A DNA stretch of 64,000 nt from Flavobacterium sp. (GCA_016718345.1 JADKDN010000013.1:6328-70327); one strand, 5' to 3'. Counted from the stretch's first letter, positions 17,968 through 28,542 are shown. Notes: generated by a model from the letters alone, not told the origin. A program made the numbers and translations.

Positions 17968-18004
17968 TTAAAAATCTAAAAGCAAACGATAGATTTTAAA
18001 TATG

Positions 18005-18031
18005 AAAAGCGCTTAATAAAGCGCTTTTTTT
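18005..18031 (+). terminator. rho-independent terminator after glnS
   Basis: AAAAGCGCTT pairs with AAGCGCTTTT around a 4-base loop and runs into a T stretch, 38 bases after the inferred glnS stop. Confidence 0.85.
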
Positions 18032-18281
18032 GATAATTGCAAATTCTTATCAAAAATAGAGAAAATATAGTTTTTACTAATTAAAATCGGCTGCTATAAA
18101 TTGATTTTAAGACCACTTTATTAATTCTAACACAAGAAATACATTTATTATTTTTTATTACAACAAAAGGCTTTATTTTGGTTTTTTTATCAAAAAAAGA
18201 ATTCCTTTTAACATCTTATTAACAGCGGGTGGCTCTAGTATTTCGTAACTTTAGTGAAGTATTAATTTAAAAAGTAAAGTC
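18032..18281. other. intergenic DNA before the ytxH operon
   Basis: About 250 AT-rich bases carry no plausible gene. A weak -7-like TAACTTTA (18246-18253) precedes the next ATG; I see nothing else. Confidence 0.4.
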
Positions 18282-18611
18282 ATGTCAAACAACAACGGAA
18301 ATGTATTAGTAGCTCTTTTAGCAGGAGTTGCAATAGGAGCAGGAATAGGAATTTTGTTTGCTCCCGATAAAGGTTCAAAAACCAGAGAAAAAATCAAAGA
18401 TGGTTATGATGATGTTAAAGATAATTTGTTACACAAATTGCAAAAAGCATCAAAAGGGATTAAAGATAAATTTTCACATGCTAAATACGATTTAGAAGAA
18501 ACCTATGAAGATTTGGTTTCAAACATGAATCATAAAAGTGAAGATGTAATTTCATTTTTAGAAACTAAGTTAGCCGACTTAAAAGAACAAAATGCTAAAC
18601 TTCAAAATTAA
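18282..18611 (+). CDS. YtxH domain-containing protein
   Basis: The 109-residue protein has a glycine-rich hydrophobic N-terminal segment (residues 7-26, ALLAGVAIGAGIGILFAPDK) followed by KTREKIKDGYDD and a long charged helix to the C-terminus. That is the YtxH/general-stress family layout. Members are membrane-linked and often induced by stress, and the molecular role is unknown. It is first in a three-gene set with a holin-like membrane protein and a small basic protein. Confidence 0.85.
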   Translation: MSNNNGNVLVALLAGVAIGAGIGILFAPDKGSKTREKIKDGYDDVKDNLLHKLQKASKGIKDKFSHAKYDLEETYEDLVSNMNHKSEDVISFLETKLADLKEQNAKLQN

Positions 18612-18649
18612 TTGAAATTTAAAGTAGCAGGTAACCTAAAACAACGATT

Positions 18650-19000
18650 ATGGCTTTTGAAGAATTGAAAGAGCATACAGAAGAAATACAAGACCAGGCT
18701 CAGGCTTTTTTTGAAACCAATTTAGCGTATTATAAATTATGGGGTTTTAAGGTGGCAATGAAATCCACTACTATGATTTTAAAATTTACCTTAATTGCGA
18801 TTTGTTTGGGTATGGTTTTGTTGTTTAGTTCGGTTGCTGGAGCATTAGCCATAGGTAATTTTTTAGGTAGTTATCCATACGGTTTTATGATAGTAGGTGG
18901 AATTTATTTGGTTTTATCGGGTATTTTATTTCTTATAAAAGATAAAATTGTTGAAGGTCCTATTCTAGAGAAATTTTCAGAAATCTTTTTTAACGATTAA
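18650..19000 (+). CDS. phage-holin-superfamily III-like membrane protein
   Basis: The 116-residue product has an acidic N-terminal helix (MAFEELKEHTEEIQDQAQAF), two transmembrane helices (about residues 45-70 and 78-98), and a charged C-terminus. This is the DUF1469/holin_3_6 layout found next to YtxH genes in many bacteria. In that context it is a cell-envelope stress protein rather than a phage holin. It lies 38 bases after the YtxH gene and 3 bases before the next. Confidence 0.75.
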   Translation: MAFEELKEHTEEIQDQAQAFFETNLAYYKLWGFKVAMKSTTMILKFTLIAICLGMVLLFSSVAGALAIGNFLGSYPYGFMIVGGIYLVLSGILFLIKDKIVEGPILEKFSEIFFND

Positions 19001-19003
19001 GGT

Positions 19004-19285
19004 ATGGCAACTAAAAAATATTCTTCCTATGCTGAAATCGACAGTGAATTAGAAATCTTAAAGTTAGAGAAAGAAATTCATTATCGGAAAATGATGCAAA
19101 GTGTTCAGAAAACCAAAGAAAGCCTAACACCTAGCGGAATCGTAAGTGATTTGATTAGTTCTTCAACTTCCGTTTTAAAAGGACCTTATGGGCCAATTCT
19201 TACCATGGTTGCACCTTTTGTTTTGAACAAAGTGGTTCCCTACATCAAGAAATGGATTTCCAAAAACACAAAAAAAGAGGCTTAA
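19004..19285 (+). CDS. small basic protein of the YtxH operon, unknown function
   Basis: The 93-residue protein has an N-terminal charged helix (LEILKLEKEIHYRKMMQSVQ), a serine-rich stretch, a hydrophobic segment with GPYGPILTMVAPFVLNKVVP, and a lysine-rich end. It may contact the membrane. It follows the holin-like gene by 3 bases, and its stop codon lies in the loop of the operon terminator. Confidence 0.7.
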   Translation: MATKKYSSYAEIDSELEILKLEKEIHYRKMMQSVQKTKESLTPSGIVSDLISSSTSVLKGPYGPILTMVAPFVLNKVVPYIKKWISKNTKKEA

Positions 19286-19297
19286 CGGCCTCTTTTT
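19272..19297 (+). terminator. terminator of the ytxH operon
   Basis: AAAAAGAGGC and GCCTCTTTTT pair around TTAACG, followed by further T-rich sequence. The stop of the preceding gene is in the loop. Confidence 0.85.
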
Positions 19298-19302
19298 CTT
19301 TT

Positions 19303-20274
19303 TTAAACTTCTTCTTCAGGAGTTTTAGTTTCTGGATTTTCTTCTTCTATTTTAGGTTTGACTTTTTTATAATTTCGTTTCATCATTTCTCCCACTTGAT
19401 TGGAAGCTGAGAAAGAAGCTACCATATTATTAAGCATATCGCTCCCTGCTTGAGGGGAGTTTGGTAGTAAAATTAAATTCGAATTAGCATCCGCTCCAAT
19501 AGCCTGTAAAGTATCATAATGTTGTGTTACTACAATTAAGGCTGATGCTTCTTGAGAATTGATTCCTACACGGTTTAGAACTTCAACGCTTTCAACCAAA
19601 CCGCGTGCAATTTCCCTTCTTTGGTCAGCGATTCCTTGACCTTGCAGACGTTTGCTTTCTGCTTCTGCTTTAGCTTTGGCTACAATTCTAATTCTTGTAC
19701 TTTCTCCTTCAAATTCTGCAGCCGTTTTTTCTCTGTCGGCAGCATTAATTCGGTTCATTGCATTTTTTACCTGAATATCGGGGTCTATATCAGTAACTAA
19801 AGTGTTGATAATGTCATAACCGTAAGTGGTCATGGCTTCATTAAGTTCACGTTTTACCGCAATGGCAATATCGTCTTTTCTTTCAAAAACATCATCTAGT
19901 TTTAGTTTTGGAACTTCAGCTCGAACAACATCAAAGACATAAGCAGTAATTTGATCATGTGGATATTCTAGCTTATAGAAAGCATCGTACACTTTATCTT
20001 GAATTACCTTAAACTGCACAGAAACTTTCATTTTAACAAATACATTATCCTTTGTTTTGGTTTCGATAATGACATCTAGTTGTTGAATTTTGAGATTAAC
20101 ACGACCGGCAATTCTGTCGATTAAAGGAATTTTTAAATGCAATCCAGAATTTCTAACGCTTGTAAATTTTCCAAAACGCTCAATAATAACTGAAGTTTGT
20201 TGTTTTACCGTAAAAAAAGAGGAAAAGAAAATAAATAGACCAAAAACTAAAAAAATAATCAATGCAATATCCAT
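19303..20274 (-). CDS. SPFH/band 7 (stomatin/paraslipin-type) protein
   Basis: The 323-residue product has an N-terminal transmembrane helix (residues 3-22) and an SPFH domain (about 24-200) with VIIERFGKFTSVRNSGLHLK and INRINAADREKTAAEFEGES-like text. A coiled coil rich in Ala/Glu/Arg (about 195-240) and a proline/glutamate-rich tail follow. Stomatin-like proteins form membrane rings and often partner with NfeD proteases. No nfeD gene is present next to it here. Confidence 0.88.
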   Translation of the reverse strand: MDIALIIFLVFGLFIFFSSFFTVKQQTSVIIERFGKFTSVRNSGLHLKIPLIDRIAGRVNLKIQQLDVIIETKTKDNVFVKMKVSVQFKVIQDKVYDAFYKLEYPHDQITAYVFDVVRAEVPKLKLDDVFERKDDIAIAVKRELNEAMTTYGYDIINTLVTDIDPDIQVKNAMNRINAADREKTAAEFEGESTRIRIVAKAKAEAESKRLQGQGIADQRREIARGLVESVEVLNRVGINSQEASALIVVTQHYDTLQAIGADANSNLILLPNSPQAGSDMLNNMVASFSASNQVGEMMKRNYKKVKPKIEEENPETKTPEEEV

Positions 20275-20352
20275 AACGATTTAAATTAAGTTAATAAAGT
20301 TGGGTTAAATTACAAAATTTATTTTAGGTTTGTCGACGATATCCTTAATTAT

Positions 20353-21009
20353 ATGAAAAAGAAATATCTTGTACTAGTATTTTTATTGCTCTCTGTAATT
20401 GCTTCTGCGCAATACGGTTACAGAGACGGAAACAGAATAGGAATTACACTTGGTGTGACTCAAACTACATTGTCAACAAAAACTTTGATACCAAACCAGA
20501 ATTAGGTTGGGTAGGAGGTTTGTCTGTTAGAGGAAATTATTACATTGATTTTAGTATGATTTTTGGAATGCAATTTTCTGAAACAACTTTACTGTAGCTA
20601 CATTAAGTAGTCCATTCTTAAAAAAACAAGATTTGAAATATACTTTGGCTAGTGCACAAATTCGATTATTATTGAGTTATAACATTGTTAAAGATCACGT
20701 TTCATTGGATTTTGGTCCTGTTTTGCAAGTAAACGGAAAGCTGAAAATTGATTCTAGATTTGAAGATAATATTGTTTCTGAACTACATTAACAGCAAAAG
20801 ATATTATTGATATCAACACATTTAACGGGAATCTTTATGCTGGAATTTCTGCAGGAAATAGACGTATTCGTGCCATAATTTGTTATCAATATGGAGTGAA
20901 TAATATTCTCAATAATTTGAATCAAAAACCAGAATTACAGCAAAGTAATTCAAGTAAATTTACGGGTCACCTTGGAATTATAAGCGGTCAAGTGTTGTTT
21001 AATCTGTAA
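20353..21009 (+). CDS. outer-membrane beta-barrel protein (frame broken)
   Basis: The ATG at 20353 gives a clear signal peptide (LVLVFLLLSVIASAQ) followed by YGYRDGNRIGITLGVTQTTL. After an indel near 20470, the barrel-like alternating sequence continues with KPELGWVGGLSVRGNYYIDF, SSPFLKKQDLKYTLASAQIR, LLSYNIVKDHVSLDFGPVLQ and a terminal aromatic HLGIISGQVLFNL. The length of about 218 residues and the terminal phenylalanine/leucine strand fit small PorT-like barrels. At least three single-base breaks are needed. Its function is unknown. Confidence 0.65.
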
Positions 21010-21021
21010 GTTTATTAGGTT

Positions 21022-22573
21022 TTAAAGTTCGGCGATTGCTTTTTCAATTCGTCGAATCGTTTCTTCTTTTCCAATTATCTCTACAATATCAAAAAGGTGA
21101 GGCCCTTTGAGCGCACCAACCAGGCTCAAACGAAACGGCTGCATTACTTTTCCCATTCCGATTTCATTTTTAGTCATCCAATCTTTGACAATAGTTTCGA
21201 TATTCATTGAACTAAAATCTCCAATATTTTCCAAAACAGAAATCAATTCTTGCATCAAGGCAGGTGTTTCTTCTTTCCAGTTTTTTGACGCTTTTTCGTC
21301 ATAAGAAGTTGGAGCAATAAAGAAAAAGTCACTTAAATCCCAAAATTCAGAAACGAAATGAGCTCTTTCTTTGATTAGAGAAACTATTTTTTCCAATTTT
21401 GTCATTACGACAACGGAGGAATCTATTCCTTTTAAGCAAATAAGAAGCAAATGTTTTGGCTAAATCAGCATCATTTTGTTGTGTTAAATACTGATGATTA
21501 AACCATTTATTTTTTTCAGGATCAAATTTAGCTCCAGATTTATGCACTCGATTTAAATCAAATTTTTCAATTAATTCTTCTAAAGAAAACAGCTCTTGAT
21601 CGGTACCGTCATTCCAGCCCAATAAAGCTAGAAAGTTAATAACCGCCTCTGAGAAAAATCCTTTTTCTCTGTAACCTGATGATTTTTCTCCAGAAATTGG
21701 GTCAGTCCAATCCAATGGGAATACAGGAAATCCTAGTTTATCGCCGTCGCGTTTGGATAATTTTCCGTTTCCGACAGGTTTTAAAATTAAAGGTAAATGA
21801 GCAAATTTTGGAGCTTCCCATGCAAAGGCTTCATATAGCAAAATGTAGCGGCATTAGAGGGCAACCATTCTTCACCACGAATCACGTGAGAGGTTTCCAT
21901 TAAATGGTCGTCAACAATATTAGCCAAATGATAGGTTGGCATTCCATCCGATTTGAATAAAACTTTGTCGTCTAATAAATTCGTTTCAAATATTATTTCG
22001 CCACGAATAATATCATTAATTCGATATAATCGGTCTGAAGGAGTTTTAAATCTAATAACATGTTCTTCTCCATCAGCAATTCTCTCTTTTGGACTTTTTC
22101 TTTGATTTCCCCAATAATCTTCTTTAGCATTATTTAAAGAATTATCTAAATCATTTCTGTTGCGAGAACATATAAATGAAAGTATTACCATCATCTTCCG
22201 CATTTTTTCTATGAAAATCCAATGAGGCCGCAGTATCAAAAGCATAGTAAGCATTTCCAGATTCAATCAACGCATCTGCATATTTTTTGTACAAATGCTT
22301 TCTTTCACTTTGACGGTAGGGACCAAACTTTTCATTTTTCCCAACAGTTTCATCTGGAGCAATTCCCAACCATTCTAAGGCTTCCATAATATAAGCTTCA
22401 GCACCGGGAACAAAACGGTTTTGGTCGGTATCTTCAATTCGTAAATAGAAAACCCCGTTATTTTTTTTAGCAAATAAATAATTGAATAGAGCAGTTCGAA
22501 CACCGCCAATATGTAAAGGTCCCGTTGGACTTGGTGCAAAACGCACACGAACTTGTTGTGACATTTGGTACAA
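21022..22573 (-). CDS. gltX: glutamyl-tRNA synthetase (frame broken)
   Basis: GltX charges tRNA-Glu. The pieces cover the normal length of about 505 residues. The N-terminal RVRFAPSPTGPLHIGGVRTA holds the HIGH-like motif, and the catalytic domain contains DRLYRINDIIRGEI and MPTYHLANIVDDH. The KMSKS-equivalent is NGKLSKRDGDKLGFPVFPLD, and the anticodon-binding helices follow. Breaks lie near 22170, 21830 and 21435. The last coincides with a 33-base repeat copy in the coding sequence (21397-21429). The start is probably the ATG at 22564 (MSQQVRVRF). It is an essential gene and so must be intact in the cell. Confidence 0.92.
21397..21429. repeat. diverged copy of the GIY-YIG flanking repeat, inside gltX
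   Basis: The plus strand begins TTTTGTCATTACGACAACGG and ends with GGAATCTATTCC. It matches 25 of the first 28 bases of the repeat arm at 45292-45324. It lies in gltX coding DNA, in the linker before TKLEKIVSLIKERAHFV. Confidence 0.65.
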
Positions 22574-22580
22574 TTTTGTG

Positions 22581-22588
22581 CAAAGATA
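22581..22588 (-). promoter_or_regulatory. -7 promoter element of gltX
   Basis: The minus strand reads TATCTTTG, 7 to 16 bases before the two possible gltX starts. It directly abuts the heptad array at 22590. Confidence 0.5.
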
Positions 22589-22589
22589 A

Positions 22590-22624
22590 TTAGAAGTTAG
22601 AAGTCGGAAGTTAGAAGTTAGAAG
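22590..22624. repeat. heptad repeat upstream of gltX
   Basis: Five tandem 7-base units, four of them exactly TTAGAAG and one TCGGAAG. The array occupies the promoter region between gltX and the divergent DUF4175 gene. Confidence 0.75.
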
Positions 22625-22726
22625 TTTTTGGAGAAATAGTTGTGAGTTTACCTTTATTAATTTTTTAACATCAAATAGAATTTAAAAAGTATTACTTTTA
22701 TCGGTTATTAAAATAAACGGAAATCA

Positions 22727-25700
22727 TTGGAATCTTCGAGTGTTATTTACAGAAAATTAGAGGCTTTTATCAAGAAATATTACACGAATGAACTCATTCG
22801 AGGAATACTATTTTTTATTGGTTTAGGATTACTGTATTTTTTGTTTACGCTTTTTGTAGAATATTTTCTTTGGTTGAAACCAATAGCAAGAACTGTCTTG
22901 TTTTGGACTTTTGTTTTTGTAGAGTTTTTTCTGTTGTTTCGATTTATTCTTTTTCCTCTATTTAGATTATTTAAGCTTCAAAGAGGAATCGACTATAAGG
23001 AAGCCTCCGCAATTATTGGAAATCATTTTTCTGAAGTTAGTGATAAACTCACCAATTTTCTTCAACTATCAGAAGATGAGAATCAGTCGGAATTATTAGC
23101 GGCATCAATAGAACAGAAGGCTAATGCTTTGCAGCCGATTCCTTTTGGGAATGCTGTTAATTTCAAGGCGAATAAGAAATTTTTGCCACTGGCGATTCTT
23201 CCTATTTTATTTTTTGCTTTCTTTTATTTATCTGGAAATAGTACAATTATTTCTCAAAGTTTAAATAGAGTGGTTCATTTTAAACAACAATTTTTTCCGC
23301 CAGCCCCTTTTGAATTTATAGTCTTAAACGATAAGTTACAAACCGAACAAAACAAAGATTTTGTTTTTCGAATTAAAACTGAAGGAAAAATTATTCCTGA
23401 AACCGCTATGATTTTTATTAATAACGAAAGTTATTTTATGGAAACTACTAAAGCTGGAGAGTTTCAGTTTAAAATTGCGAATCCTACCGAAACTTTTTCT
23501 TTTCATGTAGAAGCTAATGCGGTTTCGTCTAAAGATTTTCAGCTCAATGTAGTTACGGTTCCTTCGATTGCTAATTTTGAAATGCTGTTGAGTTTTCCGT
23601 CTTATTTGAAGAAAAAACAGGAAATTATTAAAGGCACAGGAAATGCTATTGTTCCAGAAGGCACAATGTAACTTGGAAGATGAGCACGCAAGCTACTCAA
23701 AAAGTTGATTGGACCAATTTAAAGTCGAATCTCGTTTTCAAAGTCAGCCAATACATTTATTTTATCAAAAACGATTTCTCAAAACACAGAATATCAAATT
23801 CGTACGTCAAATGATAAGGTAAAAGATTATGAGAAATTAAATTACCAAATTTCGGTCATTAAAGACCAATTTCCTACAATCAATGTAAATAATGCTCCCG
23901 ATAGTTTAAAAGTGGATAAAAACTATGTTTTAGGTCAAATTTCAGATGATTATGGATTGTCTAAACTTCAAGTTGTTTATTATGAAAGAGACAAACCACA
24001 AAAGGCTAAACGTGGAATCATAGCCGTTAAAGCTTCCAATTACGATCAATTTATTTTCTCTTTTCCTAGTAATCTTCCTGTTGAACAAGGCGTTTCCTAT
24101 GAGTATTATTTTGAGGTTTTTGATAACGATGCAATTCATAATTTTAAAAGCACAAAATCTTCCGTTTTCTCCAATAGAATAGCTACTGATGAGGAAAAAG
24201 AAGATCAGATTTTTCAAGAGCAAAATAGCACTATCAATAGTATGCAAAAGTCTTTGAAAAATCAAGACAAGCAAATTTCTGAAATAGAAAAATTGCAAAA
24301 AGTTGGAAAAGAAAAGATAATCTGGAGTTTAAAGACCAACAAAAGTAAATGATTTTATCAAGCGTCAGAAACAACAAGATGAAATGATGAAAGAGTTTTC
24401 CGAGAAAATGAAAGATAATCTGAGAAATTTAAAACTGACAAGAAAGATGAATTTAAAGAGGAGTTGCAAAAACGTTTAGAAAAGCCAAAAGATTTAGAGA
24501 AAAAATAAGAAGCTTCTTGATGAACTGAAAGAGTTAAATGATAAAATCAAGAATGAAGAGTTATTAGAAAAGTTAGATCAATTTAAACAAAACAGCAAGA
24601 ATCAGACTAAAAATTTAGAACAGCTTGTAGAGTTGACTAAGAAATATTATGTTGAGAAAAAAGCAGAACAGTTGGCGGACAAATTAGATAAGTTGTCTGA
24701 AAAGCAAGACAAATTATCCGATAATGACCAGGAAAACAAACTTGAAAAGCAGGATGAAATCAATAAAGAGTTTGATAAAATTCAAGAGGATTTAAAAGAC
24801 TTAGATAAGGAAAATAAGGAACTAAAAGCACCATTGGACATTCCAAAAGATACAGAAAAAGAAAAGAGTATCGATGAAGATTTAAAAAAAGCTTCAGAAG
24901 ATTTACAGAAGGAAAATAAAGCTAAGGCTAAGCCAAAACAAAAAAGTGCTTCAAAAAAGATGAAAGAAATGTCTATGAAGATGGAACAAAGTATGGCGGA
25001 AGGTGAAATGGAGGAACTGGAAGAAGATGTTAAAATGCTTCGTCAAATTTTAGATAATTTATTAGTTTTCTCATTTTCACAAGAGGAGCTCATGGGTCAA
25101 TTCAAAGGTCTTAAACGAGGTTCGCCCTCTTTTAATAAAAACTTGAAATTGCAACAAGATTTAAAACAACAGTTCAAGCATGTTGACGATAGTTTATTTG
25201 CTATGTCATTGCGCAATCCAAAAATCGCCGAAGATGTAACAAAGGAAATAGGAAATGTTCATTATAATATTGATAAATCCATAGAAAATCTAGTCGAAGC
25301 TCAAATGCCTAAAGGGTTATCTCACCAGCAATACGCTATTTCAGCATCAAATAAGTTAGCTGATTTTTTGAGTGACATTTTAAACAGCATGCAAATGTCA
25401 TTATCAGGAATGGGACAAGGTAAGCCTAAACCAGGAAAGGGTCAAGGACAAGGTATGCAGTTGCCTGATATTATTCAAAAACAGAAAGGAATTGGAGAGA
25501 AGATGAAAGAAGGTATGAAAAAAGGTGAAAAGCCAGGTGAAGGAAAAAAATCAGGAGAGGGCAATAAAGGAAAATCAGGAAAGGAAGGAAAACCGGGTTC
25601 TGGAGATGGTCAAGGTCAGAAACAAGGAGAAAACGGTCTAGATGGTGAAGGCGATGCAAGAGATATTATGGAAATATATAAAGAACAAAAGCAACTTCGA

Positions 25701-26060
25701 GAAGCTTTACAAAATGAACTTAACAAGAAAGGAATGGGCGGAAATGGACAAGGAACTCTTGATGAAATGAAAGATATTGAAAAGCAGTTGTTGAACAAAG
25801 GTTTTAAAAACGAAGTCTTTCAGAAAGTCCTGAAGGTGCAACAAGAATTATTAAAATTAGACAAAGCCATTCAAGAACAAGGTGAGGAGCAAAAGCGGCA
25901 ATCTCAATCAAACAAGAGAGATTTCTATGGTAAAAACAAATCTTTGCCCGCTAGTTTGCAAGAATATATAAATAGTATCGAAATTTTAAATAGACAAAGC
26001 TTACCTTTGCGCTCCAATTTTAATAAGAAAGTTCAAGAATATTTCAAAAGCAATGATTAG
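22727..26060 (+). CDS. DUF4175 family large membrane protein (frame broken)
   Basis: Joined, the pieces encode about 1110 residues, as in flavobacterial DUF4175 proteins. Three N-terminal transmembrane helices (about 25-45, 55-75, 150-170) lead into a periplasmic beta-rich region. A very long charged coiled coil follows, then a Gly/Lys/Gln-rich low-complexity stretch (about 25410-25640), and finally a helical C-terminus ending RSNFNKKVQEYFKSND. Frame breaks lie near 23665, 23740 and in 24350-24630. No ATG is visible at the start; TTG at 22727 is the best candidate. Its function is unknown. It overlaps ybeY by 8 bases. Confidence 0.8.
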
Positions 26061-26470
26061 TTTTAATTATGAAACAGAATTTCAATTAGACAATGAAAAT
26101 CAAATCATTGAATGGTTGTCACGCGTTATACTATCAGAAAAGAAGAAGGAAGGAGATATAAATTATATATTTTGTGATGACGAGTATTTAGTTGAAATTA
26201 ACCAACAGTATTTAAATCACGACACACTTACTGACATTATAAGTTTCGATTATTCTGTAGGAAATGAATTACACGGAGATATTTTTATTTCAATCGAAAG
26301 AGTGAAAGAAAATGCTGTCGATTTCAATGTTTCTTTCGATGAAGAGCTTAAACGTGTAATGGTTCATGGTGTCTTACATTATTGGGTATAAAGATAAATC
26401 TGAAAAAGATGAGCTTTTGATGCGGAGTAAAGAAGATGAAAAAATAAAAATGTTTCACGTGGAACAATAA
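26053..26470 (+). CDS. ybeY: endoribonuclease YbeY (one-base frame break)
   Basis: YbeY is a zinc-dependent RNase needed for rRNA 3'-end maturation and ribosome quality control. The product of about 139 residues contains YLNHDTLTDIISFDYS and the metal motif HGVLHYCGYKDKSE, seen once a single base is restored near 26384. The uncorrected frame ends early as HYWV. The last codons read MFHVEQ because a parS site (26451-26466) is built into the 3' end of the gene. The start overlaps the DUF4175 stop. Confidence 0.9.
26451..26466. promoter_or_regulatory. parS site 1 (ParB-binding palindrome)
   Basis: TGTTTCACGTGGAACA matches the parS consensus TGTTnCACGTGnAACA at every defined position. It lies in the last codons of ybeY. 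Confidence 0.88.
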
Positions 26471-26522
26471 ATAAACCGAATCTTAATCAGATTCTAGAAT
26501 ACAAACTAAAAGTAAATTCCAA

Positions 26523-28394
26523 ATGTTTCAAGACGTATATGATGTGGTTGTGGTTGGTGCAGGTCATGCTGGTTCAGAAGCTGCCGCCTCTGCTGCAAAT
26601 TTAGGATGTAAAACCTTGTTGGTTACTATGAGTTTGCAAAACATAGCACAAATGTCATGCAATCCTGCCATGGGCGGAATTGCTAAAGGACAAATTGTTC
26701 GTGAGATTGATGCTCTTGGTGGTTATTCAGGAATTGTTTCTGATAAAACAGCTATTCAATTTAAGATGCTCAATAAATCTAAAGGCCCGGCTATGTGGTC
26801 GCCAAGGGTTCAGAGTGATAGAATGCGTTTCGCTGAAGAATGGAGATTGATGCTGGAGCAAACGCCTAATCTCGATTTTTACCAAGAAATGGTTTCGGGA
26901 CTTATTATTGAAAATGGCAAGATTAATGGGATTAGAACTTCTTTAGGAGTTGAAATAAAAGCTAAAACAGTTGTTTTGACTAATGGTACTTTTTTAAATG
27001 GATTGATTCATATAGGAGAAAAACAATTTGGCGGAGGTAGAGCAGGCGAGAGTGCAGCATACGGAATTACGGAAGATTTAATTAAAGTAGGTTTCGAGGC
27101 TGGAAGAATGAAGACAGGAACCCCGCCAAGAGTTGATGGTCGTTCTTTAGATTATTCTAAAATGAATGAAGAAAAAGGCGATGCTAAACCCGATAAATTT
27201 TCATATTCTGATATTACTTCTCCACTAATTCATCAAAAATCTTGTTACATGACTTATACTTCTCTAGGAGTTCATGATATTTTAAGAGAAGGTTTTGATA
27301 GATCACCTATGTTTAATGGGAGAATAAAAAGTCTTGGTCCAAGATATTGTCCTTCTATTGAAGATAAAATCAATCGATTTGCTGACAAAGAAAGACATCA
27401 GTTGTTTGTTGAGCCCGAAGGTTGGAATACGGTTGAGGTTTATGTGAATGGTTTTTCAACTTCTTTACCCGAAGACATTCAATATAAAGCACTGCGTTCT
27501 GTAGTTGGGTTTGAGAAAGTAAAGTTTTTTAGACCAGGCTATGCCATCGAATACGATTATTTTCCGCCAACTCAATTGAAACACACTCTGGAAACTAAAT
27601 TAGTTGAAGGTTTGTATTTTGCTGGACAAATTAATGGTACTACAGGATATGAAGAAGCGGCTTCTCAAGGATTGATGGCTGGAATTAATGCTCATTTAAA
27701 AATTAATGAGAAAGAGCCATTTATTTTAAGACGAGATGAAGCATATATTGGTGTTTTAATTGATGATTTAGTTACAAAAGGTACTGAAGAACCATACAGA
27801 ATGTTTACTTCAAGAGCAGAATACAGAACACTTCTTCGTCAAGACAACGCTGATTTTAGGTTAACACCAAAGTCATATGAAATTGGTTTAGCAACTGAAA
27901 AACGTCTTCGTAGAATGGAATATAAGCTCAAAGAATCTGAAAAAATGGTTACTTTTTTTAAAGAAACAAGCGTTACTCATCTTGAGGCAAATCCTATACT
28001 TGAAGCAAAAGAAACCGCTTTAGTATCTCAATCCGATAAGATGTTTAAGATTTTTTCCAGACCTCAAATTGAATTAGAAGATATGATGAAGTTTGAAAAA
28101 GTGAAAGAATATATAGACGATAATAATATCGATCAAGAGATTTTAGAGCAAGCTGAAATACAAGTTAAGTATTCTGGATATATAGAAAAAGAAAGAAATA
28201 ATGCAGATAAATTAACACGTCTTGAGGATGTTAAAATTCCTGAATTTTTCGATTACAATAAGATTAAATCCATGTCTATTGAAGCTAAACAGAAATTAAG
28301 TACTATTCGACCTGTGACTATATCACAAGCTTCAAGAATTAGTGGTGTTTCTCCTAGCGACATTTCCGTGTTACTTATTTACATGGGAAGATAA
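26523..28394 (+). CDS. mnmG: tRNA uridine-5-carboxymethylaminomethyl modification enzyme MnmG (GidA)
   Basis: MnmG, with MnmE, installs the cmnm5 group on wobble U34 of several tRNAs using FAD and methylene-THF. The 623-residue product is full length. It has the FAD-binding motif VVVGAGHAGSEAAASAANLG at residue 8, MSCNPAMGGIAKGQIVREID, and GRMKTGTPPRVDGRSLDYS. The C-terminal helical domain ends QASRISGVSPSDISVLLIYM. Two parS sites flank it (56 bases before and 1 base after the gene). No mnmE is in the window. Confidence 0.97.
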   Translation: MFQDVYDVVVVGAGHAGSEAAASAANLGCKTLLVTMSLQNIAQMSCNPAMGGIAKGQIVREIDALGGYSGIVSDKTAIQFKMLNKSKGPAMWSPRVQSDRMRFAEEWRLMLEQTPNLDFYQEMVSGLIIENGKINGIRTSLGVEIKAKTVVLTNGTFLNGLIHIGEKQFGGGRAGESAAYGITEDLIKVGFEAGRMKTGTPPRVDGRSLDYSKMNEEKGDAKPDKFSYSDITSPLIHQKSCYMTYTSLGVHDILREGFDRSPMFNGRIKSLGPRYCPSIEDKINRFADKERHQLFVEPEGWNTVEVYVNGFSTSLPEDIQYKALRSVVGFEKVKFFRPGYAIEYDYFPPTQLKHTLETKLVEGLYFAGQINGTTGYEEAASQGLMAGINAHLKINEKEPFILRRDEAYIGVLIDDLVTKGTEEPYRMFTSRAEYRTLLRQDNADFRLTPKSYEIGLATEKRLRRMEYKLKESEKMVTFFKETSVTHLEANPILEAKETALVSQSDKMFKIFSRPQIELEDMMKFEKVKEYIDDNNIDQEILEQAEIQVKYSGYIEKERNNADKLTRLEDVKIPEFFDYNKIKSMSIEAKQKLSTIRPVTISQASRISGVSPSDISVLLIYMGR

Positions 28395-28395
28395 G

Positions 28396-28411
28396 TGTTT
28401 CACGTGGAACG
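28396..28411. promoter_or_regulatory. parS site 2 (ParB-binding palindrome)
   Basis: TGTTTCACGTGGAACG differs from the consensus only at the last base (A to G). It starts one base after the mnmG stop, 1945 bases from parS site 1. Confidence 0.8.
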
Positions 28412-28542
28412 AATAATAAAAACTCTTTAATTCAGTAGTATAACAATGCTTTTCATGTGATTAAACCAGAGATTCTTTGGTTAAAAGAAGAGAAGTTACT
28501 AATGAAGTAAACATAAAAAGCAAAAGAAATTTTATAAAAATA

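Noticed and set aside
18650..19000. A prophage holin.
   Set aside because: No phage genes are nearby; the YtxH neighbour and operon layout are those of a chromosomal stress-type cluster.
25410..25640. A separate Gly/Lys-rich collagen-like gene.
   Set aside because: The low-complexity stretch is in frame with, and part of, the DUF4175 gene.
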